Part shown: positions 17,076-26,704 of the stretch, one piece after another
Layout: each line of letters begins with the position of its first letter
How positions within the stretch are numbered: the stretch's first letter is position 1
Source of the DNA: Xanthobacter tagetidis
GTDB taxonomy: Bacteria > Pseudomonadota > Alphaproteobacteria > Rhizobiales > Xanthobacteraceae
Length of the DNA stretch: 64,000 bases
Reading direction: 5' to 3'
NCBI RefSeq assembly: GCF_003667445.1
Contig: NZ_RCTF01000015.1
Span: forward strand, 10,001 to 74,000
Position numbers and translations under genes: made by a program
The notes under the pieces: generated by a model
The model's input: the letters and a program-made list of their open reading frames with translations, nothing else
Databases searched by the model: none
What the model was told of the DNA's origin: nothing

Positions 17076-19778
17076 TCACCCCACGGCGGTGCGGATCAGC
17101 TCCTCCTCCGCCTCCGCCAGCAGCGCCTCGTTGGCCTCGCCGGCGACGCTTTCGCGGCCGATCTCCAGCAGCACCGGCACCGAGAGCGGGGAGACGCGCT
17201 CCAGGGGCTGGTGCACGATCCGCCCCTTGACCCGCGCCAGCATCTCGCCGAGCCGCTTCACGTCCAGGAGGCCGGTGGCGGCGTCCGCCCGCGCGGCGCG
17301 CAGCAGCAGGTGGTCGCTCTCGTGCCGGCGCAGCACGTCATAGATTAGATCGGTGGAGACCGTGACCTGCCGCGCGGTCTTCTCCTTGCCGGGAAAGCGC
17401 CGCTCGATCAGCCCGGCGATCACCGCGCAGTGGCGGAACGTGCGCTTCATCAGCGCGCTCTCGGCAAGCCACGCCTCCAGATCGTCGCCCAGCATGTCCT
17501 CGTCGAACAGCTCGGCGAGCGAGAGCCGGCCCTGGGACACCGCGGCCCCCATGTCGCCGGCCGCCCAGACCGCCAGCGCATAGTCGTTGGCGACGAAGCC
17601 CATGGGCTTCAGCCGCGCCCGCTCCAGCCGCCGGGTCAGCAGCATGCCCAGCGTCTGGTGGGCGAGCCGCCCCTCGAACGGATAGGTGACGAGATAGTAG
17701 CGGCCGGACTGCGCGAAGGTCTCCACCAGCAGGTCGTCGCGGCCCGGCAGGCGCGAGCGCGCGCGCTGCAGCTCCAGCCAGTCGCGCACCTGCGCCGGCA
17801 GCGCCGGCCAGCGCTCCGGCGCCGAGAGCAAGGCGCGTACCCCCGCGGCTAGGAAGGTGGAGAGCGGGAACTTGCCCCCGGCATAGGCCGGCACCCGCGG
17901 CTCCTTCGCGGTGGTGCGCGAGACATAGACCTCGTCCTCCACCAGCGCCTCGTAGCGCAGGACCTCCCCCGCGAAGACGAAGGTGTCGCCCGGCACCATG
18001 GTCTCGACGAAATATTCCTCCACCTCGCCCAGCATGCGCCCGCCGAAGCGCACCCGCCCCGCCACCCCGGTCTTGGCCGCGCCGCGCGCCGACACCAGGC
18101 GCACCTTGAGCATGGCGGCCTCGACGATGGTGCCCACGTTCAGCCGGTAGGCCTGGGCGATCATGGGATTGGCGACGCGCCACAGCCCGTCCTTGGTGCG
18201 GCGGATCTTGGCGTAGCGCTCATAGGCCTTCAGCGCATAGCCGCCGGTGGCGACGAAGGCGACCGCCGCGTCGAAATCGGCGCGCGACAGGGCGCGGTAG
18301 GGGGCGGCGGAGGTCACCTCGCCATAGAGCGCGTCGGCGTCGAACGGCGCGGCGCAGGCCATGCCGAGGATGTGCTGGGCCAGCACGTCCAGCGCGCCCT
18401 GCCGCTCGGGCGGGGTGTCCTGCGCCCCCGCTTTGACCGCCTCCAGCGCCGCCCGGCATTCCAGCACCTCGAAGCGGTTGGCGGGAATGAGCACGGCGCG
18501 GGACGGCTCGTCGAGCCGATGGTTGGCGCGGCCGATGCGTTGCATCAGGCGCGAGGCGCCCTTGGGCGCGCCCACATTGATGACGAGGTCCACATCGCCC
18601 CAGTCGATGCCGAGGTCGAGCGAGGAGGTGGCCACCACCGCCTTGAGCCGCCCGGCCGCCATGGCGGCCTCCACCTTGCGGCGCTGCTCCACCGCGAGCG
18701 AGCCGTGATGCAGCGCGATGGGATGGCTGGCGTCATTGATGCGCCACAGCTCCTGGAACAGGAATTCGGCCTGCCAGCGGGTGTTCACGAACACCAGCGA
18801 GAGCCGGTTCTGCCCGATCAGCTCGTAGATCTCGGCCAGCGCATGGTGCGCGGTGTGGCTCGCCCAGGGCATCTTCGCCCGGCTTTCCAGCATGGCGACG
18901 TCCGGCGCCGCCCCGCTTTGCGCCACCACGAGATCGGCGAGCGGCGCGCCGGCGCCTTGCGGCACCAGATAGCGCCGAAGATCGTCCGGCTCGGCGACGG
19001 TGGCCGAAAGGCCGACGCATTGCAGCCCGGGCGCGATCGCCCGGAGGCGGGCGAGCGCCAGCGCCAGGAGGTCGCCGCGCTTGGAGGTGACGAGGGCGTG
19101 CAGTTCGTCCAGCACCACCCGCTTGAGGCCCGAGAACAGGTGCTCGGCATCCTTGGAGGCGAGCAGCAGCGAGATCTGCTCCGGCGTGGTCAGCAGGATG
19201 TCGGGCGGGTCGCGCCGCTGGCGCTGGCGGCGCGAGGACGGGGTGTCGCCGGTGCGGGTCTCGACCCGGACCGGAAGGCCCATCTCGGAAACCGGGGCTT
19301 CGAGATTGCGGGCGATGTCCACCGCCAGCGCCTTCAGCGGCGAGATATAGAGCGTGTGCAGCGGCGAGGGCGGCCGCTCCGCCTGCCAGCGGGAGAACGG
19401 GACAGGGGAGCCGTCGTCCGCTCCGGGCGTGGCCCCCTCCCAACCCTCCCCCGCAAGCGGGAGAGAGCTTTCGGTGCTGGAATCGACTGGGCTCCCTCTC
19501 CCGCTTGCGGGGGAGGGCTGAGGAGGGCGAACAGGGGCGGGGGCCGCCCCCTCCCGTCGTCCCTTCGCCTTCGGGCGGCTCAGTTCGATCAAGGTCGGCA
19601 GGAATCCGGCCAGCGTCTTGCCGGCGCCGGTGGGGGCGATGAGCAGAACCGAGCGGCCGGCGGCCGCGGCGTCGATCAGATCGAGCTGGTGCGCGCGGGG
19701 GGCCCAGCCGCGCGCGCGGAACCACTGGCGGAACACGGGGGGAAGGGCAGCCTCGGCCCTGGGCGCGGCATGGGACAC
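17076..19778 (-). CDS. Lhr-like DEXH-box helicase (ligase-associated DNA damage response type)
   Basis: 900 residues. Superfamily 2 helicase with Walker A APTGAGKT (48-55), DELH box at about 221-224, SATV motif, the RecA2 motif with QRIGRANHR, and a long C-terminal Lhr core region (winged helix plus beta domain, FGGRMLGEVEEYFVETMVPGDTFVFAG). In many proteobacteria this Lhr class accompanies a DNA ligase and a metallo-hydrolase exonuclease in DNA repair; neither partner is adjacent here. Oddity: residues ~84-116 (PPQPSPASGRG...LPLAGEGWEGAT) are encoded by a long palindrome inserted in frame between motif I and the next helicase block. They form a family-foreign, low-complexity loop, probably tolerated on the surface. 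Confidence 0.9.
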   Translation of the reverse strand: MSHAAPRAEAALPPVFRQWFRARGWAPRAHQLDLIDAAAAGRSVLLIAPTGAGKTLAGFLPTLIELSRPKAKGRREGAAPAPVRPPQPSPASGRGSPVDSSTESSLPLAGEGWEGATPGADDGSPVPFSRWQAERPPSPLHTLYISPLKALAVDIARNLEAPVSEMGLPVRVETRTGDTPSSRRQRQRRDPPDILLTTPEQISLLLASKDAEHLFSGLKRVVLDELHALVTSKRGDLLALALARLRAIAPGLQCVGLSATVAEPDDLRRYLVPQGAGAPLADLVVAQSGAAPDVAMLESRAKMPWASHTAHHALAEIYELIGQNRLSLVFVNTRWQAEFLFQELWRINDASHPIALHHGSLAVEQRRKVEAAMAAGRLKAVVATSSLDLGIDWGDVDLVINVGAPKGASRLMQRIGRANHRLDEPSRAVLIPANRFEVLECRAALEAVKAGAQDTPPERQGALDVLAQHILGMACAAPFDADALYGEVTSAAPYRALSRADFDAAVAFVATGGYALKAYERYAKIRRTKDGLWRVANPMIAQAYRLNVGTIVEAAMLKVRLVSARGAAKTGVAGRVRFGGRMLGEVEEYFVETMVPGDTFVFAGEVLRYEALVEDEVYVSRTTAKEPRVPAYAGGKFPLSTFLAAGVRALLSAPERWPALPAQVRDWLELQRARSRLPGRDDLLVETFAQSGRYYLVTYPFEGRLAHQTLGMLLTRRLERARLKPMGFVANDYALAVWAAGDMGAAVSQGRLSLAELFDEDMLGDDLEAWLAESALMKRTFRHCAVIAGLIERRFPGKEKTARQVTVSTDLIYDVLRRHESDHLLLRAARADAATGLLDVKRLGEMLARVKGRIVHQPLERVSPLSVPVLLEIGRESVAGEANEALLAEAEEELIRTAVG
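19432..19528. repeat. palindromic element inserted in frame in the helicase gene
   Basis: Left arm 19432-19465 and right arm 19496-19528 are near-perfect inverted repeats of 33-34 nt, centred on CCCGCAAGCGGGAGAG and its complement, with a ~30-nt loop. On the minus strand it encodes PSPASGRG and LPLAGEGWEG, peptides typical of translated intergenic palindromes in Hyphomicrobiales. The element keeps the helicase frame open. Confidence 0.85.
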
Positions 19779-19888
19779 GCCTGGAAGATAGGATGTGCCC
19801 GGCGGTTTCGCGATGGCCGCCTTAATGGCCCGTCAACCGTCTTCGCGCACAGTGCGCCGTCAGTTCCCGCGTGGAGTAGCCAAGTCCC

Positions 19889-21100
19889 ATGATGTCCCGC
19901 GCCGACCGGACCGTCCTCAGCGAATGGTGGTGGACGGTGGACCGGGCCCTGCTCGCCGCCCTCTTCGGCCTGATGATCATTGGCATCATCCTGTCCCTCG
20001 CGGCGAGTCCCGCCGTCACGGCGCGGATCGGCATCGACGATCCGTTCCACTTCGTGAATCGCCAGCTCCTGTTCCTCGTCCCGGCGGTGTGCGTGCTGTT
20101 GGCGACCTCCTTCCTCACGCCCCGCGCGCTGCGGCGCACCGCCATCGGCGTGTTCGCGCTGTTCTTCGTGCTGCTGCTGGCGACGCTGGTGTTCGGCCCC
20201 GAGGTGAAGGGCGCCCGGCGCTGGCTCACGGTGGCCGGCATCACGGTGCAGCCGTCCGAGTTCATCAAGCCGGCCTTCGTCATCCTCGCCGCCTGGCTGT
20301 TTGCCGAAAGCTCCAAGCGGCCGGAAATGCCGGCGCAATCGCTCGCCATGCTGCTCCTGGCGAGCGTGCTCGTCCCGCTGGTGATGCAGCCGGATTTCGG
20401 CCAGAGCCTGCTGATCTGCCTCGTCTGGGGCGCGCTGTTCTTCCTCGCCGGGCTGCGCTGGATCTGGATGGTGGGCCTTGCCGGCGCGGGCGTCGGCGCG
20501 GGCGTCATCGCCTATCTGTCGGTCTCGCACGTGCAGAAGCGCATCAGCCGCTTCATCAACCCGGATTCCGGCGACACCTACCAGATCGAGGCGGCGCTCA
20601 ACTCGTTCCGCAACGGCGGCTGGTTCGGCACCGGGCCGGGCGAGGGCACCGTGAAGCGCATGCTGCCCGACGGGCACACGGACTTCGTCTTCGCGGTGGC
20701 GGGCGAGGAATTCGGCATCATCCTCAACCTCATCATCCTGGCGCTGTTCGCCTTCATCATCCTGCGCTCGCTCCGCCGCGCCATGGACGAGAGCGACCCG
20801 TTCGCGCGCTTCGCCATCACCGGGCTGACGCTGCTGTTCGGCCTCCAGGCCTCCATCAACATGGCGGTGAACGTGCACATCGCGCCCGCCAAGGGCATGA
20901 CGCTGCCCTTCATCTCCTATGGCGGCTCCTCGCTGATCTCGCTCGCCTTCGGCATGGGCATGCTGATCGCGCTGTCGCGCAAGCGGCCCGGCGCCGCCGC
21001 GCTCGCAGCCCTCAGTGAGCCGCGCCGGAAGGTGGAGCCCCAGGGCACGCCGACCGCCACGCCGACCGCCGGCCCTCAGCCGGTCCCGGCCGCCTCCTGA
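19889..21100 (+). CDS. ftsW: septal peptidoglycan polymerase FtsW (SEDS family)
   Basis: 403 residues. Polytopic SEDS glycosyltransferase of the divisome, working with FtsI on lipid II. About ten hydrophobic helices are visible. The family landmarks are GARRWL (residues ~108-113), VQPSEFIKPAFV, the large periplasmic loop with NSFRNGGWFGTGPGEGTVKRMLPDGHTDFVFAVAGEEFG split over several positions, and PFISYGGSS near the end. A Pro/Thr tail follows. Start ATG 19889, with GGAG at 19873. It heads a plus-strand run ftsW-murG-murC. Normally murD lies just upstream in this cluster; here a helicase gene on the other strand occupies that place. Confidence 0.97.
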   Translation: MMSRADRTVLSEWWWTVDRALLAALFGLMIIGIILSLAASPAVTARIGIDDPFHFVNRQLLFLVPAVCVLLATSFLTPRALRRTAIGVFALFFVLLLATLVFGPEVKGARRWLTVAGITVQPSEFIKPAFVILAAWLFAESSKRPEMPAQSLAMLLLASVLVPLVMQPDFGQSLLICLVWGALFFLAGLRWIWMVGLAGAGVGAGVIAYLSVSHVQKRISRFINPDSGDTYQIEAALNSFRNGGWFGTGPGEGTVKRMLPDGHTDFVFAVAGEEFGIILNLIILALFAFIILRSLRRAMDESDPFARFAITGLTLLFGLQASINMAVNVHIAPAKGMTLPFISYGGSSLISLAFGMGMLIALSRKRPGAAALAALSEPRRKVEPQGTPTATPTAGPQPVPAAS

Positions 21101-21177
21101 GACGATTTCCGCCCCGGCGCGCGCCGGGGTAGAACGGCGCCGGGTATCCGCGCAGGACCCGGCAGAGGACCACAACC

Positions 21178-22320
21178 GTGAGCAAGCTCGTGCTTCTCGC
21201 CGCCGGCGGCACCGGCGGCCATCTCTTTCCCGCCGAGGCGCTGGCCGGCGTGCTCACGGCGCGCGGCCTGACGGTCGACCTCGCCACCGATGCCCGCGCC
21301 GCGCGCTATGCCGGCCACTTCCCGGCGCGCGAGCTGCACGTGCTGCCGGCGGACACGGTGCGCGGGCGCTCCGCCGTCTCGCTGGCGCGCACCGGCATCG
21401 CGCTGGTCTCGGGCCTGGTCTCCGGGCTCGCCCTGATGCGGCGGCTGAAGCCCGCCTGCGTGGTGGGCTTCGGCGGCTATCCCACCGTGCCGCCCCTGCT
21501 GGCGGCGTCGATCTGCGGCGTGCCCTCGGCGCTGCACGAGGCGAACGGCGTCATGGGCCGGGCGAACCGCATGCTGGCGCGCCGCGTCGGCGCCATCGCC
21601 ACCGGCTTCCCCGGCCTGTGCCGCGCCGATCCGGTGCTCGACGCGAAGGCGGTATGGACCGGCAATCCGCTGCGCCCCGCGGCGGTGGCGGCCGCCGCCA
21701 TCCCCTACGATCCGCCGCTGCCCGGCGGCCCCCTGCGGCTCCTGGTGTTCGGCGGCAGCCAGGGCGCGCGCGTCATGTCCGACGTGGTGCCCGATGCCAT
21801 CGGCCTGCTCGACGGCGCGCTGCGCGGCCGGCTCCAGGTGGTCCAGCAGGCGCGCGAGGAGGATGCGGACCGGGTGCGCGCGGCCTATGCCGCGCTCGGC
21901 GTCGCGGCCGAGATCGCGACCTTCTTCGACGACCTGCCGGCGCGCATGGCCGCCGCCCATCTGGTCGTCTCCCGCTCGGGCGCCGGCACGGTGGCGGAGC
22001 TTTCCGCCATCGGCCGGCCGTCGATCCTGGTGCCGCTGCCGCACGCGCTCGACCAGGACCAGGCGGCCAACGCCCGGACGCTGGCCGAGGTGGGCGGCGC
22101 CAGGGTGCTGCGGCAGGTGGAGTTCGACCCCGAGCGGCTGGCGCTCGAGATCCACACCTTTGCCGGCGAACCCGACGCATTGACGCGGATGGCCGATAAG
22201 GCCAGAAGCCAGAGCGTGCTCGACGCCGCCGAGCGCCTCGGCGACCTGATCGAGCACCTCGCCGGCGGCGGCACGGTGAAGACCTTCAAGGACAAGACCA
22301 TCAAGGAACCGCGCGCATGA
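21178..22320 (+). CDS. murG: UDP-GlcNAc:lipid I N-acetylglucosaminyltransferase MurG
   Basis: 380 residues. Makes lipid II at the inner face of the cytoplasmic membrane. The N-terminal GGTGGH loop (G10-H15) and the C-terminal donor-site region SRSGAGTVAELSAIGRPSILVPLP with DQDQAANA are diagnostic of this GT28 enzyme. Start GTG 21178 (MSKLVLLAAGG) gives the normal N-terminus. Its stop overlaps the murC start (ATGA at 22317), showing translational coupling. Confidence 0.98.
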   Translation: MSKLVLLAAGGTGGHLFPAEALAGVLTARGLTVDLATDARAARYAGHFPARELHVLPADTVRGRSAVSLARTGIALVSGLVSGLALMRRLKPACVVGFGGYPTVPPLLAASICGVPSALHEANGVMGRANRMLARRVGAIATGFPGLCRADPVLDAKAVWTGNPLRPAAVAAAAIPYDPPLPGGPLRLLVFGGSQGARVMSDVVPDAIGLLDGALRGRLQVVQQAREEDADRVRAAYAALGVAAEIATFFDDLPARMAAAHLVVSRSGAGTVAELSAIGRPSILVPLPHALDQDQAANARTLAEVGGARVLRQVEFDPERLALEIHTFAGEPDALTRMADKARSQSVLDAAERLGDLIEHLAGGGTVKTFKDKTIKEPRA

Positions 22321-23729
22321 AGCTGCCGTCCGGCCTCGGAGCCATCCATTTCGTCGGCATCGGCGGCATCGGCATGAGCGGCATCGCCGAGGTGCTCGCC
22401 AATCTCGGCTACACGGTGCAGGGCTCGGACGCCGCCGAGAGCGCCAACGTCAAGCGCCTGCGCGAGCACGGCGTGACCGTCTTCATCGGCCACGACGCGG
22501 CCAATCTGGGCAAGGCCGAGGTGGTGGTGGTCTCCTCCGCCATCAAGCGCGACAATCCCGAACTCGCCGCCGCCCGCGCCAAGCGCCTGCCGGTGGTGCG
22601 CCGGGCCGAGATGCTGGCCGAGCTGATGCGGCTGAAGAGCTGCGTCTCCATCGCCGGCACCCACGGCAAGACCACCACCACCTCACTGGTGGCGACCCTG
22701 CTGGACGCGGGCAGCTTCGACCCCACCGTGATCAATGGCGGCATCATCAACGCCTACGGCACCAACGCCCATCTCGGCCAGGGCAAGTGGATGGTGGTGG
22801 AGGCGGACGAGAGCGACGGCACCTTCCTGAAGCTGCCCACCGAGGTCGCCATCGTCACCAATATCGACCCCGAGCACCTCGACCACTTCAAGACCTTCGA
22901 CAAGGTGCAGGAGGCGTTCAAGGCGTTCGTGGAGAACGTGCCGTTCTACGGCTTCGCGGTGATGTGCATCGACCACCCGGTGGTGCAGGCGCTGGTTGGC
23001 CGCATCGAGGACCGGCGCGTCATTACCTATGGCGAGAACCCGCAGGCGGACGTGCGCCTGGTGGACGTGGACCTCAAGGGCGGCGTCACCAAGTTCGGCG
23101 TGGTGTTCCGCAACCGCGCCGGCGGCGTGGTGCACGAGATCAAGGGCCTGCGCCTTCCCATGCCGGGCAAGCACAATGCCCTCAATGCTACTGCCGCCAT
23201 TGCGGTGGCGCACGAGCTGAAGGTGCCGGACGCGGCGATCATCGAGGCGCTCTCGCGCTTCGGCGGCGTGAAGCGGCGCTTCACCCGCACCGGGGAGTGG
23301 AACGGCGCCGCCATCTTCGACGATTACGGCCACCACCCGGTGGAGATCGCCGCGGTGCTGCGCGCCGCCCGCGCCGCCAGCGATGGACAGGTGATCGCCG
23401 TGGTGCAGCCGCACCGCTACACCCGGCTGGCCTCGCTGTTCGACGAATTCTGCACCTGCTTCAACGATGCCGACCACGTCATCGTCGCCCCGGTCTATGC
23501 CGCCGGCGAGCAGCCGGTGGCGGGCGCCGACCGCGACCATCTGGTGGCCGGCCTCGTGGCCCACGGCCACAGGAGCGTGACGGCGCTCGACGGGCCGCAG
23601 GACCTCGCGCCCCTCGTCGCCGGCATCGCCCGGCCGGGGGACTATGTGATCTGCCTCGGCGCCGGCAACATCACCCAGTGGGCCTATACGCTGCCGGGCG
23701 AGCTCCAGGCCATCAAGCCGGCGGCGTGA
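22317..23729 (+). CDS. murC: UDP-N-acetylmuramate--L-alanine ligase MurC
   Basis: 470 residues. Adds L-Ala to UDP-MurNAc in the cytoplasm. The N-terminal Rossmann motif HFVGIGGIGMSG (11-22), the ATP-binding GTHGKT (114-119), and the C-terminal DDYGHHPVE and PHRYTR motifs identify MurC among Mur ligases. The start overlaps the murG stop. Unusual context: the usual next genes (murB, ddl, ftsQ, ftsA, ftsZ) are absent. A 296-bp spacer and gyrB follow instead, so the division cluster is broken here. Confidence 0.98.
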   Translation: MKLPSGLGAIHFVGIGGIGMSGIAEVLANLGYTVQGSDAAESANVKRLREHGVTVFIGHDAANLGKAEVVVVSSAIKRDNPELAAARAKRLPVVRRAEMLAELMRLKSCVSIAGTHGKTTTTSLVATLLDAGSFDPTVINGGIINAYGTNAHLGQGKWMVVEADESDGTFLKLPTEVAIVTNIDPEHLDHFKTFDKVQEAFKAFVENVPFYGFAVMCIDHPVVQALVGRIEDRRVITYGENPQADVRLVDVDLKGGVTKFGVVFRNRAGGVVHEIKGLRLPMPGKHNALNATAAIAVAHELKVPDAAIIEALSRFGGVKRRFTRTGEWNGAAIFDDYGHHPVEIAAVLRAARAASDGQVIAVVQPHRYTRLASLFDEFCTCFNDADHVIVAPVYAAGEQPVAGADRDHLVAGLVAHGHRSVTALDGPQDLAPLVAGIARPGDYVICLGAGNITQWAYTLPGELQAIKPAA

Positions 23730-23755
23730 GCGGAGGGGCGAGCGCGCCCATCCTC

Positions 23756-23791
23756 CGTCATGCTTGGGCTTGGCCCGAGCAGCCGCGCATC
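23756..23791 (+). repeat. half copy of the intergenic palindromic element
   Basis: The sequence CGTCATGCTTGGGCTTGG followed by CCCGAGC matches the left hairpin of the dispersed element seen at 40746 and elsewhere. The right hairpin is missing or degraded. The rest of the 296-bp murC-gyrB spacer has no gene and must hold the gyrB promoter. Confidence 0.5.
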
Positions 23792-24025
23792 CCGGCCGGG
23801 TCGTCGGGTCACTTGCGCGATACAGCGGTTACAAGATACCGTTTCACTTGAAAATGGTGCGGTGGCACCGCTAATCCTCCTTGGCCCCGTGGCATAGGGA
23901 TGCAGCTTCGGACGATCGCCCTAAAGATGGCGATATTCCTTGTTCCACAGCCCTTTCGCCACCAAATGACCGCGCCTTTGCGCTAGATTTGCGCAATCAA
24001 GACGCATCGATTCGAGAAACCCAGC

Positions 24026-26449
24026 ATGGTCGAACCCGTCCCCGCCGCCTCCCCCGACGACTACGGCGCGCAATCCATTCAGGTCCTCAAGGGCTTGGAT
24101 GCGGTGCGCAAGCGTCCGGGCATGTATATCGGCGACACCGACGACGGTTCGGGGCTGCACCACATGGTCTACGAGGTGGTGGACAACGCCATCGACGAGG
24201 CCTTGGCCGGCTGGGCCAAGGAGGTCACCGTCACGCTGGAGGCCGATGGCTCGGTGACGGTGACCGACGACGGGCGCGGCATCCCCACCGACCTGCACCC
24301 GGAGGAGGGCGTCTCCGCCGCCGAGGTCATCATGACCCAGCTGCACGCGGGCGGTAAGTTCAACCAGAATTCCTACAAGGTCTCCGGCGGCCTCCACGGC
24401 GTGGGCGTGTCGGTGGTGAACGCGCTGTCCACGACGCTGGACCTCACCATCTGGCGCGACGGCAGGGAGCACTTCATGCGCTTCCGCCACGGCGACGCAG
24501 AGGCGCCGCTGAAGGTGGTGGGACCCGCGCCGGCCGGCAAGCGCGGCACGAAGGTGACGTTCACGCCTTCGCCTCAGACCTTCACCCGCATCGAGTTCGA
24601 CTACGCCACCCTGGAGCACCGTCTGCGCGAGCTGGCGTTCCTGAACTCGGGCGTGCTGATCGTGCTCACCGACGCGCGCGGCCCGGAGCCGAAGCGCGAG
24701 GAGCTGCACTACGAGGGCGGCGTCGAGGCGTTCGTGAAGTATCTCGACCGCTCGAAATCGGCGCTGATCCCGAAGCCAGTGGTGATCCGCGCCGAGAAGG
24801 ACGGCATCACGGTTGAGGCCGCGCTTTCGTGGAACGACGGCTACCACGAGAACGTGCTCTGCTTCACCAACAACATCCCCCAGCGCGACCGCGGCACCCA
24901 CTTCACGGGCTTCGCCGCCGCGCTGACCCGGCAGGTGCTGGGCTATGCCAACGCGTCCGGCATCTCCAAGAAGGAGAAGGTGGACCCCACCGGCGAGGAT
25001 TGCCGCGAGGGCCTGACCGCCGTGCTCTCGGTGAAGGTGCCGGACCCGAAATTCTCCTCCCAGACCAAGGACAAGCTCGTGTCCTCCGAGGTCCGCCCGG
25101 TGGTGGAGAGCCTGGTCGGCGAGGCGCTCGGCAACTGGTTCGAGGAGAACCCGGCCGAGGCGAGGAACGTGATCGGCAAGGTGGTGGAAGCCGCCGCCGC
25201 CCGCGAGGCCGCCCGCAAGGCGCGCGACCTCACCCGGCGCAAGAGCCCGCTGGATGTCGCCTCCCTGCCCGGCAAGCTCGCCGACTGCCAGGAGCGCGAC
25301 CCGGCGAAGTCCGAAATCTTCATCGTCGAGGGCGATTCGGCCGGCGGCTCCGCCAAGCAGGGCCGCGACCGCGCCTTCCAGGCCGTGCTGCCGCTGCGCG
25401 GCAAGATCCTGAACGTGGAGCGCGCCCGCTTCGACAAGATGCTGTCGTCCGAGCAGATCGGCACGCTCATCACCGCGCTCGGCACCGGCATCGGCCGGGA
25501 CGATTTCGACATCGCCAAGCTGCGCTACCACAAGATCATCATCATGACCGACGCCGACGTGGACGGCGCCCATATCCGCACCCTGCTGCTCACCTTCTTC
25601 TTCCGGCAGATGCCGGAGATCGTCGAGGCGGGGCACCTCTTCATCGCCCAGCCGCCGCTCTACAAGGTGGCGCGCAGCAAGTCCGAGACCTACCTCAAGG
25701 ACGAGCGGGCGCTGGAGGACTATCTCATCACCGCCGGCCTCGACGAGGCCTCGCTCCACACCGCCGCCGGCGAGGTGCGCACCGGCGCCGACCTCGCCTC
25801 GGTGGTGGAGGTGTCGCGCCAGTTCCGCGGCGCGCTGAACGCGCTGCACCCGCGCTACAACAAGGCGGTGGCCGAGCAGGCCGCGCTGGCCGGCGCGCTC
25901 GATACCGAGGCGCTCGACGGCCCCCGTGCCGCGGCGGCGGTGGCCGAGGTGGCGCGCCGGCTCGATGCGCTGGCGGACGAGACCGAGCGTGGCTGGATCG
26001 GCACCGCCGACGAGGCGGGCTTCGGCTTCGCGCGCACCGTGCGCGGCGTGATGGAAGTGGCGCGGCTCGACGCCGCCTTCCTCGCCTCCCCGGACGCCCG
26101 GCGCCTGGCCGCGCTCACGCGCGACCTCGACGGCGTGTTCGCCGGCGCAGCGACGCTCAAGCGCAAAAGCGACGAGCACGTGCTGTTCGGCGCCATCGAC
26201 CTGTTCGACGCCGTCACCGACGCCGGCCGCAAGGGCCTCTCGCTCCAGCGCTACAAAGGCCTGGGCGAGATGAACCCCGACCAGCTCTGGGAAACCACGC
26301 TCGACAAGAACGCCCGCTCCTTGCTCCAGGTGAAGATCAAGGAAGTGGACGCGGCCGACGACCTCTTCAACCGCCTGATGGGCGACACGGTGGAGCCCCG
26401 CCGCGAGTTCATCCAGGAGAACGCGCTCAAGGCCAGCGTCGACGTGTGA
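24026..26449 (+). CDS. gyrB: DNA gyrase subunit B
   Basis: 807 residues, normal for alphaproteobacterial GyrB. The GHKL ATPase domain shows EVVDNAIDEA, TDDGRGIP and GGLHGVGVSVVNALS. The TOPRIM domain shows EGDSAGGSAKQGRDR and MTDADVDGAHIRTLLL, carrying the Glu and Asp residues that hold Mg for DNA cleavage. The C-terminal RYKGLGEMNPDQLWETTLD contacts GyrA. Acts with GyrA to introduce negative supercoils. It is a monocistronic unit far from dnaA/recF within this window, and follows the truncated mur cluster. Start ATG 24026 (MVEPVPAASPDDYGAQSIQVLKG) agrees with the family. Confidence 0.99.
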   Translation: MVEPVPAASPDDYGAQSIQVLKGLDAVRKRPGMYIGDTDDGSGLHHMVYEVVDNAIDEALAGWAKEVTVTLEADGSVTVTDDGRGIPTDLHPEEGVSAAEVIMTQLHAGGKFNQNSYKVSGGLHGVGVSVVNALSTTLDLTIWRDGREHFMRFRHGDAEAPLKVVGPAPAGKRGTKVTFTPSPQTFTRIEFDYATLEHRLRELAFLNSGVLIVLTDARGPEPKREELHYEGGVEAFVKYLDRSKSALIPKPVVIRAEKDGITVEAALSWNDGYHENVLCFTNNIPQRDRGTHFTGFAAALTRQVLGYANASGISKKEKVDPTGEDCREGLTAVLSVKVPDPKFSSQTKDKLVSSEVRPVVESLVGEALGNWFEENPAEARNVIGKVVEAAAAREAARKARDLTRRKSPLDVASLPGKLADCQERDPAKSEIFIVEGDSAGGSAKQGRDRAFQAVLPLRGKILNVERARFDKMLSSEQIGTLITALGTGIGRDDFDIAKLRYHKIIIMTDADVDGAHIRTLLLTFFFRQMPEIVEAGHLFIAQPPLYKVARSKSETYLKDERALEDYLITAGLDEASLHTAAGEVRTGADLASVVEVSRQFRGALNALHPRYNKAVAEQAALAGALDTEALDGPRAAAAVAEVARRLDALADETERGWIGTADEAGFGFARTVRGVMEVARLDAAFLASPDARRLAALTRDLDGVFAGAATLKRKSDEHVLFGAIDLFDAVTDAGRKGLSLQRYKGLGEMNPDQLWETTLDKNARSLLQVKIKEVDAADDLFNRLMGDTVEPRREFIQENALKASVDV

Positions 26450-26484
26450 GGGTTGGGGGCGGCGGCCCCGCCCCAACCTCGGAC

Positions 26485-26562
26485 CGTCGCCCTCCGGCTT
26501 GACCGGAAGGCCCGCCCTCGCGCCCCAGGACTGGATGCTCCGGTCAAGCCGGAGCATGACGG
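26485..26562. repeat. intergenic palindromic element, copy 1
   Basis: Left hairpin CCTCCGGCTTGACCGGAAGG and right hairpin GCTCCGGTCAAGCCGGAGC, bounded by CGTC and GACGG. Loops CTTGA and TCAAG are mutually complementary. It lies in the 255-bp spacer between the convergent gyrB and phytase-like genes, which holds nothing else I can identify. Confidence 0.85.
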
Positions 26563-26704
26563 CGCGCGGGAAATGGCGGCCGTCGGGCTGCGCCGGGCAT
26601 CCCCGAGAACAAACGAAAAAGAGCCCCGCACACCGATTCGGACGCGCTTCGTTCCGTCGCCGTTCCGCCCGGCGCCATCGGATCGTCCCGGAACAGGACG
26701 CCCC

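Noticed and set aside
23730..24025. Remnant of murB after murC
   Set aside because: All frames in the 296-bp spacer were read; none resembles MurB, so the gene is absent rather than decayed here.
23921..26557. 878-residue minus-strand frame opposite gyrB
   Set aside because: Covers a fully intact gyrB and has no recognisable motif; a codon-position GC shadow.
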